Shown: one piece after another, positions 6,079 to 8,953 of the stretch
How the letters are laid out: every line of letters starts with the position of its first letter
How positions within the stretch are numbered: the first letter of the stretch is position 1
Origin: JBLHKE01 sp047619485
GTDB taxonomy: Bacteria; Verrucomicrobiota; Verrucomicrobiia; Verrucomicrobiales; DEV007
Reading direction: 5' to 3'
NCBI GenBank assembly: GCA_047619485.1
Contig: JBLHKE010000295.1
Location: 1-8,953, forward strand
Length of the DNA: 8,953 nucleotides
Notes under the pieces: model-generated
What the model was told of the DNA's origin: nothing
Seen by the model: the letters and a program-made list of their open reading frames with translations, nothing else
The model's database searches: none
Position numbers and translations under genes: made by a program

Positions 6079-6123
6079 ATTTTAAGGAACACACAACCAC
6101 GCAAAGACCAACCACAAGGACAC

Positions 6124-6558
6124 ATGGACAACAGAACAATCGATTCAGAGAAGGCGGGGTTTTCCCTTGTCGAGGTACTAGCGGCGGTCGCCATTATCGG
6201 CGTCATCACCTTCCTAGCGCTACCGAACATCATAACCGTCCGTCAGGACGCCGAGCAGAACCTCTCTATCACCCGGGCGGAGGCCTTGAACATGGCGACG
6301 GCTGCTTTTATCCAATCACGCGGGCGCTCCAATGCTGAGGCTGCATGGGCGGCGAAGGGCAACGATGTTGGACGCTACGAACTCCTCTCCCCATTCTTGG
6401 CTTTCGCCCCGGCGACCTTGGCCAACTACATGCCAAAATTTTACCATGTGAAGATGAAGGCGAACTTTAGCCCGCTCGAAAAGGTCGAACTCTGGTATGA
6501 TACAGATACTAGCGACGACAATGCCGCGACTGGCACGGGGTGGGAGATCGAATACTAG
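6124..6558 (+). CDS. Prepilin-like protein (pseudopilin), third of four
   Basis: A 144-residue prepilin-like protein with leader MDNRTIDSEKAG, cleavage expected at G12|F13, and FSLVEVLAAVAIIGVITFLAL as the class III signal with Glu at mature position 5. Unlike its neighbours the leader is mixed acidic and basic. After the anchor come an Ala/Asn-rich helix (QNLSITRAEALNMATAAFIQ) and a small C-terminal domain with aromatic residues that ends in GTGWEIEY. AAGGA at 6116-6120 is the clearest Shine-Dalgarno-like sequence in the cluster but is only three bases from the ATG. The next gene starts seven bases after the TAG, so translation of the two may be coupled. It is likely a minor component of the same machine; orthology to GspH, I, J or K is not resolved. 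Confidence 0.87.
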   Translation: MDNRTIDSEKAGFSLVEVLAAVAIIGVITFLALPNIITVRQDAEQNLSITRAEALNMATAAFIQSRGRSNAEAAWAAKGNDVGRYELLSPFLAFAPATLANYMPKFYHVKMKANFSPLEKVELWYDTDTSDDNAATGTGWEIEY

Positions 6559-6565
6559 TCGAAGG

Positions 6566-7021
6566 ATGAGGCTTTACTTCCCGCTGTGCCGATCTTGCGT
6601 CGGAAATCGAGGCTTCTCAATGGTCGAGTTGCTGATGACCGTCGCGATCATTGGGATCATATCGGCGATTATGCTCCCCCAATTCACCAAGGTGAAAAAG
6701 GGTTCGTCCAAGATCATCGCCAATGAGATGGTTGAGGTGGTCAACCTCGGGCTGAAGAAATTCAATCAGATTGCTTACAAAGTAACCATCGCGAAGGATA
6801 ATGATGCTGCGACGGATGAAGCCGCGATCCTTGTGCTTCTTCAGACTCGGGATGTGACGATCCCAGGCTCACCGTTTGTCCGCCCGGACTGGCAACCCAC
6901 CGCGAGTGATTCCACCGAGGACTATCGGATCCATTGGGCTGGACGAACGTTTACGTTGCTCAAACCCGGCATTGAAGGGCACGGGTTGAAGATCGATTTC
7001 CAGGCTGCGGATTATAATTAA
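6566..7021 (+). CDS. Prepilin-like protein (pseudopilin), fourth of four
   Basis: A 151-residue prepilin-like protein. From ATG 6566 the leader is MRLYFPLCRSCVGNRG (16 residues, basic, with two cysteines), cut before FSMVELLMTVAIIGIISAIML, with Glu at mature position 5. The frame is open upstream to 6497, but that start would overlap the previous gene by 62 bases and give a 39-residue leader, so the internal ATG is preferred; it lies seven bases past the preceding stop. The body carries a Lys-rich stretch after the anchor (TKVKKGSSK) and a C-terminal beta-rich part (DYRIHWAGRTFTLLKPGIEGHG) like the small pilin domain. It stops with TAA, 59 bases before the ATPase gene. The CxxC in the leader is unusual and may be chance. 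Confidence 0.86.
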   Translation: MRLYFPLCRSCVGNRGFSMVELLMTVAIIGIISAIMLPQFTKVKKGSSKIIANEMVEVVNLGLKKFNQIAYKVTIAKDNDAATDEAAILVLLQTRDVTIPGSPFVRPDWQPTASDSTEDYRIHWAGRTFTLLKPGIEGHGLKIDFQAADYN

Positions 7022-7028
7022 TAGAAAT

Positions 7029-7057
7029 TTGACATTGACTGTGACTTCCACTCGTAT
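7029..7057 (+). promoter_or_regulatory. Possible weak promoter before the secretion ATPase gene
   Basis: The 59-base gap between the fourth pilin gene and the ATPase holds TTGACA (7029-7034), with TCGTAT (7052-7057) at 17 bases, only a three-of-six match to a -10 box. An AT-rich stretch (7061-7077) follows. It may allow separate expression of the ATPase, but readthrough from the pilin genes is equally possible. Confidence 0.2.
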
Positions 7058-7080
7058 CAGGTTAATATTCTTAAATAGTC

Positions 7081-8953
7081 ATGGAAAACGAAAATTACCG
7101 GAATACTGAACAATCACCTCTCGGAATTTCATCAGACGCTGCATCGCCTCAACAGGCGGTTCAGCCACCCGGTAATGATCGTCTGACCGCTCCTGCTCAG
7201 GTTAGCGCAGAAGAGGCACATCGAGGAGTCGTTCAACTAGAAGATTTGGCGGAGCGGCATGGTCTTATGCCGGTCAAACTGCCGCGCAATTCCTGCTCGG
7301 CTGCCTCTGAGAATCTGTTGCGTAAATTGGGGCGCTCAGCGCGAGGTCCTGAGCCTTGGACTCCGGTTGGTACCATGGGGCCGCTGATCGTCCTAGGGCA
7401 CTACAATCCGGCATTCACGGAGGTTTGGGGAATTCCTGCGTGCCTGACGATTCGCGTGGTTCTAGAGCAAGGTCAGTACAGCAAGATCCGGGAGGATCTG
7501 GAAAATCGCTTGGAGTTCAAGCAACTTCCCCCGAGCAACGCGCTGGAGACGCTAGAGCCACCATCGGCCGAACTAGACTACTCCGAAATAATGGAGTGGT
7601 TCGCCACCAATTATCCGATGGAGGAGATCGAGGCCGAGAAATTCGGCCGTCTTGTCTCGGAGAATTCGGGTAGCGATATCGAGCGCTACACCGATTACAA
7701 GGGGGTTCCACGTCATATTGGGGTCGCCCTTCACTACCTCCGTACGGGGGAGTTTTGTTTCAACCCTGAAGAGACCGGCTCTCAGGACACCTTTCCTGAT
7801 CAGCTGCTAGAGAAGCACGGGGTCTACCCGATGTTCATGAACCAGGAGAAAGTCTACCTGCTAAGTTCGTCACCAGCGATTTATGCCTTCGAAGACGAGT
7901 GGCTCTCGATGGGGCACGACCCGATCGAGGTCATCCCAGTCATGGCGGATCCGGAAGCGATCCTCGCGGCGATCGAGCGCAACCGTGGGAAGGGCGCTCT
8001 CGCGCAGGTCGGGGATGTCGATTTCGGCGAGTTGAGCCTCTCCGAGAACGTCAATTTGGTTGAGATCGATCCGATCGAGATGTCCCGGCTCAATCCGCAG
8101 AACCCGAACAATACTCCTGAGCAGTTGATCCACTGGATCCTCTACCGTGCAGTCACCAGCCGCGGTAGTGACCTCCACGTCGAGAAATACTTCAATACGG
8201 CGCGTTTCCGGGCACGGATCGATGGCAGCCTCAAGGTGATCCATTCCTGTTCGGAGGAGATGCTGCCGCGCTTCATCGCCCTGTTCAAAAACTACTCCAA
8301 TATGGGGCATGCCCACCAGACGCTGCAGGATGCGCGTTTTGCGATGAGCATCGGTAAGAAGCGCATCGACGTTCGTGTTTCGGCGGTGCCTTGTCGCAAG
8401 GAAAATCAGAAGCTAACGATGCGCTTCCTCGACAAGCAGGACGGCATCAAAGAGTTGAGCGAGCTGAATCTCTCGCAGCGCCAGTCGGGTATCATCACGC
8501 AGACCATGGGGCGTGACCAGGGGCTTGTCCTGGTAACGGGGCCGACAGGTTCTGGTAAGACCACGACTCTCTACGCCTTCCTCAACAGCATCAACGAGGA
8601 CTCGCTCAACATCCACACGATCGAGGATCCGATCGAGTATGAGATCGAGGGCATTAACCAGACTCAGACAGACGCTTTCAATGGCATCAACTTCGCCACC
8701 GGTCTACGTGCCCTGCTGCGTGCTGACCCCGATGTGATGCTGGTTGGTGAGTCCCGCGACGCCGAGACCGCGATGGCCTCGATCAACGCGGCGCTCACCG
8801 GGCACTTGGTCTTAACGACCCTGCACGCCAACGACTCGCTGCGGGCGGTCTCCCGCCTGATTTCGATGGGTGTTGAGCCCTACTTGCTTTCGGACGCGCT
8901 GGCGCTTAGCCAGGCGCAACGACTAGTGAAGCGCCTATGCGCATACTGTAAGA
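7081..8953 (+). CDS. GspE/PilB-family secretion ATPase (C terminus outside the window)
   Basis: The cytoplasmic motor ATPase of a type II secretion or type IV pilus-like system, which powers pseudopilus growth; 624 codons are visible. Residues 1-48 are a Gln/Pro-rich linker. About 51-150 and 180-300 resemble two diverged MshEN-type N-terminal modules, the first starting LEDLAERHGLMPVKL (53-67). The motor begins near 340 with SRGSDLHVE (360-368) and RARIDGSLK. Walker A is GPTGSGKTT (487-495), an Asp-box segment is IEDPIEYE, Walker B is in ADPDVMLVGESRD (G556-D560), and the His box is GHLVLTTLHAND. The last residues, C620-A-Y-C623, begin the Cys zinc motif of PilB/GspE. GESRD differs from the common GEIRD by Ser for Ile. 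ATG 7081 is the first start in this frame after the fourth pilin. Assignment to GspE or PilB needs the downstream genes. Confidence 0.93.
   Translation, partial: MENENYRNTEQSPLGISSDAASPQQAVQPPGNDRLTAPAQVSAEEAHRGVVQLEDLAERHGLMPVKLPRNSCSAASENLLRKLGRSARGPEPWTPVGTMGPLIVLGHYNPAFTEVWGIPACLTIRVVLEQGQYSKIREDLENRLEFKQLPPSNALETLEPPSAELDYSEIMEWFATNYPMEEIEAEKFGRLVSENSGSDIERYTDYKGVPRHIGVALHYLRTGEFCFNPEETGSQDTFPDQLLEKHGVYPMFMNQEKVYLLSSSPAIYAFEDEWLSMGHDPIEVIPVMADPEAILAAIERNRGKGALAQVGDVDFGELSLSENVNLVEIDPIEMSRLNPQNPNNTPEQLIHWILYRAVTSRGSDLHVEKYFNTARFRARIDGSLKVIHSCSEEMLPRFIALFKNYSNMGHAHQTLQDARFAMSIGKKRIDVRVSAVPCRKENQKLTMRFLDKQDGIKELSELNLSQRQSGIITQTMGRDQGLVLVTGPTGSGKTTTLYAFLNSINEDSLNIHTIEDPIEYEIEGINQTQTDAFNGINFATGLRALLRADPDVMLVGESRDAETAMASINAALTGHLVLTTLHANDSLRAVSRLISMGVEPYLLSDALALSQAQRLVKRLCAYCK

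Noticed and set aside
6497..6565. Upstream start for the fourth pilin
   Set aside because: It would overlap the third pilin gene by 62 bases and give an overlong leader; ATG 6566 fits the family.
7870..8316. 148-residue open frame on the minus strand
   Set aside because: Antisense to the ATPase gene; no family motif and typical of high-GC shadow frames.
1..8953. tRNA, rRNA, CRISPR array, insertion sequence or attachment site
   Set aside because: No cloverleaf, array of spaced repeats, transposase motif or flanking duplication was seen by eye; a tRNA-Sec gene was considered because of the Sec codons and not found in the window.

Overview
The window is about 9 kb of a moderately GC-rich bacterial genome. 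The gene families and the style of the prepilin-like genes suggest the Verrucomicrobiota or a related PVC-type lineage, but this is a family-resemblance judgement without a marker gene. Shine-Dalgarno sequences are weak or missing before most genes.

Layout. At the left edge the first 123 codons of lipB (lipoate biosynthesis) run leftward out of the window. Divergent from it are a sugar-phosphate-type nucleotidyltransferase (441-1355), a YlbF-family small protein (1407-1826 as proposed here) and a one-domain MGMT-type alkyltransferase (1876-2214). Facing these on the minus strand is a two-gene unit: a small CDGSH iron-sulfur protein carrying a one-base frameshift (4765-4525), then a DsbD/ScsB-like transmembrane thiol:disulfide interchange protein (4512-2227). 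An AT-rich divergent region follows. The right half is a plus-strand secretion or pilus cluster: four consecutive prepilin-like genes (4998-7021) and a GspE/PilB-type ATPase that runs off the right edge (7081 onward).

Main discovery. The DsbD-like gene is interrupted by an in-frame TGA (2506-2508) exactly where the first cysteine of the thioredoxin CxxC should be (ADW-TGA-LVC). Translation then continues for 92 sensible thioredoxin residues to a TAG. Directly after the TGA is a stem-loop with the geometry of a bacterial SECIS element. This is best read as a selenocysteine (UxxC) DsbD. The YlbF-family gene shows the same arrangement at its C terminus: the apparent TGA stop lies in a Cys/Gly tail (CGTG-TGA-GCH-TAG) and is followed, at SECIS distance, by a perfect 7-bp hairpin with a GGUC loop. 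It may be a second selenoprotein. All other stop codons seen in the window are TAA or TAG, and the other genes contain no in-frame TGA.

How the genes could work together. The CDGSH and DsbD genes form a redox pair, probably moving electrons across the inner membrane to periplasmic thiols. The YlbF-like protein belongs to a family whose C-terminal cysteines have been linked to Fe-S binding. The pseudopilins and ATPase are parts of one type II secretion or type IV pilus-like machine whose other genes should lie to the right.
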